A DNA stretch of 40,631 bases from an uncultured Planctomycetaceae bacterium (GTDB taxonomy: Bacteria > Planctomycetota > Planctomycetia > Planctomycetales > Planctomycetaceae). Below the pieces are notes generated by a model that did no database searches, was not told the origin of the DNA, and was given only the letters and a program-made list of their open reading frames with translations. Shown here one piece after another: positions 39,097 to 40,631 of the stretch. The stretch is taken from contig CALFSX010000156.1 in assembly GCA_937916515.1 (NCBI GenBank), forward strand, positions 1 through 40,631, read 5' to 3'. The position numbers and the translations under genes were made by a program. Positions within the stretch are counted from its first letter, which is position 1; the number at the start of each line of letters is the position of its first letter.

Positions 39097-40542
39097 ATGT
39101 CTGTTCAATTCTTCATAGCTGTTGCGTGTTCTTTTTTTGCGTGCAGCTTGTTGTCAGCAGCAGAACGTCAGCCGAATATTGTTCTGCTGGTGGCGGATGA
39201 TCTTGGCTATGGAGAACTGGGATGTCAGGGCAATCCGCAAATTCCAACGCCGCATATTGATTCCATCGCCAACGACGGAGTGCGGTTCACCAATGGGTAT
39301 GTAACGGCCGCATTTTGCAGCGCGTCGCGAGCGGGATTGATGACCGGGCGATATCAGACTCGATTTGGGTATGAATTCAATCCAATTGGAGCCAGCAACG
39401 AAGATCCGAACGCTGGCTTACCGGTTACGGAAATGACGTTGGCAGATCTTCTTCAAAACGTTGGCTACACCACAGCACTTATCGGAAAATGGCATCTTGG
39501 CGGAACCGCCAAGTATCATCCTCAGCGTCGCGGGTTTGACGAATTTTTTGGGTTCCTGCACGAAGGTCATTATTTTGTACCGCCACCATATTCCGGCGTC
39601 ACCACCATGCTGCGGCGAAAGGCACTGCCGGGAAATTCCAAGGGCCGCTGGATAAGTGCTGACGGCAAGACCGTGTATTCAACTCACATGGGGCACAACG
39701 AACCAGACTATGACGCCGACAATCCGCTTTATAAAGCAGGTCAGCCAGTTGAAGAGCAGGCTTATTTGACCGACGCGTTGACTCGGGAAGCGACCAGTTT
39801 TATTGAACGTTCGAAAGACCGCCCGTTCTTTTTGTATCTGGCGTATAACGCCGTGCATAGTCCGTTGCAGGGGGCTGACGGGTATATGCAGAAGTTCAGC
39901 AGCATTGATGACATTCACCGTCGGATTTTTGCGGCCATGTTGGGAAACCTGGATGACAGTGTTGGTTCTGTATTGGATTGTCTTCAGCAGAACGACCTGG
40001 ATCAGGACACACTTGTGTTTTTTATCAGCGACAACGGAGGCCCCACACGAGAACTCACCAGCAGCAATCTTCCGCTGCGCGGGGAGAAGGGTTCGATGTA
40101 CGAAGGTGGCATTCGCGTTCCGTTTATGATGCGTTGGCCGAAGCAGGTGCCAGCCGGTGAGGTGTATGAAAATCCCGTTGTGTCATTGGACATTTTTTCT
40201 ACGGCAACCACAGCTGCAGGTATTGGCGGGCAGCAAGTGGGGATTCGCGATGGAGTTGATCTGTTGCCGTTTTTGAAAGGCGATATTCAAGAGTTGCCTC
40301 ACGAGACGCTCTTTTGGCGAACCGGGACGAAAGCAGCTTTGCGTCACTTAAACTGGAAGCTGCTAAGAAACGCAGAGCGTCAGCAATCCAACGATTGGCG
40401 GCTTTTCAACCTGGCTGAAGACGTTTCCGAAGAAAGCGACCTGTCTGTTCAGAACCCCGCGAAGTTGAAAGAACTGGTGCTGAAGTGGGAGTTGTTAAAT
40501 GCAGAAATGATTGCTCCAATCTGGAATCCATCAGGTCGTTGA
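39097..40542 (+). CDS. secreted formylglycine-dependent sulfatase
   Basis: 481 residues. Signal peptide MSVQFFIAVACSFFACSLLSAA, then the sulfatase core: PNIVLLVADDLGYGELGCQG (D34, D35 metal ligands), FCSASRAGLMTGR with CSASR at 74-78, the CXAXR form that a formylglycine-generating enzyme converts (C74), ALIGKWHLGG (K131, H133), and FFISDNGGPTRELT plus EKGSMYEGGIRVPFMM downstream. Acts on a sulfate ester outside the cytoplasm, probably of an algal polysaccharide (inference from the lifestyle of the group). No maturase is in the window. Ends 89 bp before the window edge. Confidence 0.93.
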   Translation: MSVQFFIAVACSFFACSLLSAAERQPNIVLLVADDLGYGELGCQGNPQIPTPHIDSIANDGVRFTNGYVTAAFCSASRAGLMTGRYQTRFGYEFNPIGASNEDPNAGLPVTEMTLADLLQNVGYTTALIGKWHLGGTAKYHPQRRGFDEFFGFLHEGHYFVPPPYSGVTTMLRRKALPGNSKGRWISADGKTVYSTHMGHNEPDYDADNPLYKAGQPVEEQAYLTDALTREATSFIERSKDRPFFLYLAYNAVHSPLQGADGYMQKFSSIDDIHRRIFAAMLGNLDDSVGSVLDCLQQNDLDQDTLVFFISDNGGPTRELTSSNLPLRGEKGSMYEGGIRVPFMMRWPKQVPAGEVYENPVVSLDIFSTATTAAGIGGQQVGIRDGVDLLPFLKGDIQELPHETLFWRTGTKAALRHLNWKLLRNAERQQSNDWRLFNLAEDVSEESDLSVQNPAKLKELVLKWELLNAEMIAPIWNPSGR

Positions 40543-40631
40543 TAGCCTCATTTGTTGATTGTCTGCTTCCACGTTAGCTAGCAGCGTGTCCGGTAAGTGA
40601 GTTGTGGTGTGGCGATTGAGTGATGGGAATT

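Noticed and set aside
1-40631. CRISPR array, prophage, integron or IS element
   Set aside because: No regularly spaced direct repeats, no transposase, integrase or phage structural protein found in any frame.

Overview
The window reads as a chromosomal segment of a planctomycete (Planctomycetota, probably Planctomycetaceae, Fuerstiella/Gimesia-like; the genus is a guess). The reasons are a DUF1501 / PPC / DUF1549-DUF1553 / cytochrome-WD40 cluster, a DUF1559 pseudopilin with an H-X9-DG tail, a formylglycine sulfatase, a secreted DUF1080 protein, a TIGR04137-like small basic protein, and mostly single-gene transcription units with long gaps. I see no rRNA, tRNA, CRISPR array, transposase or phage gene.

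Layout. 1-3.2 kb: housekeeping (miaA, rdgB, a 67-aa secreted peptide, tatD). 3.6-13.2 kb: four large exported proteins in a row on the + strand, closed by a strong terminator; they are probably one cell-envelope system. 13.4-16.8 kb: three minus-strand genes (small basic protein, pheA, an HDOD-GGDEF regulator). 17.4-21.4 kb: a tight three-gene cassette (GHKL ATPase, an unrecognised protein, a DUF6339-like protein) behind a strongly structured leader and followed closely by a VOC gene. This is the best candidate for an undescribed system, possibly defence. 21.5-25.8 kb: Trm112-like protein, an apparently exported methyltransferase, NnrD-type dehydratase, and a DUF3311-symporter pair with overlapping ends. 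26-31.5 kb: DUF1080 protein, rpiB, DUF502 membrane protein, purU, miaE, alpha/beta hydrolase. 31.8-34.6 kb: a BatE-like/BatD pair on the minus strand. 35-40.5 kb: a second DUF1501 protein, DUF1559 pseudopilin, GNAT acetyltransferase, sulfatase.

Five copies of a 90-113 bp dispersed repeat lie between 25.8 and 36.5 kb and none was seen in the first 25 kb. In every copy the end carrying the hairpin CAAGGGCTTCGCCCTTG faces a gene and lies 0-40 bp from it; in three copies the repeat starts at the stop codon. The second DUF1501 gene is bracketed by two copies in inverted orientation.

How genes connect. MiaA and MiaE act on the same tRNA base (A37), so the organism probably makes hydroxylated ms2io6A. 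The large exported proteins, symporter, sulfatase and DUF1080 protein fit a marine-type polymer-degrading lifestyle (inference). All family calls were made by eye from protein motifs; no database search was run.
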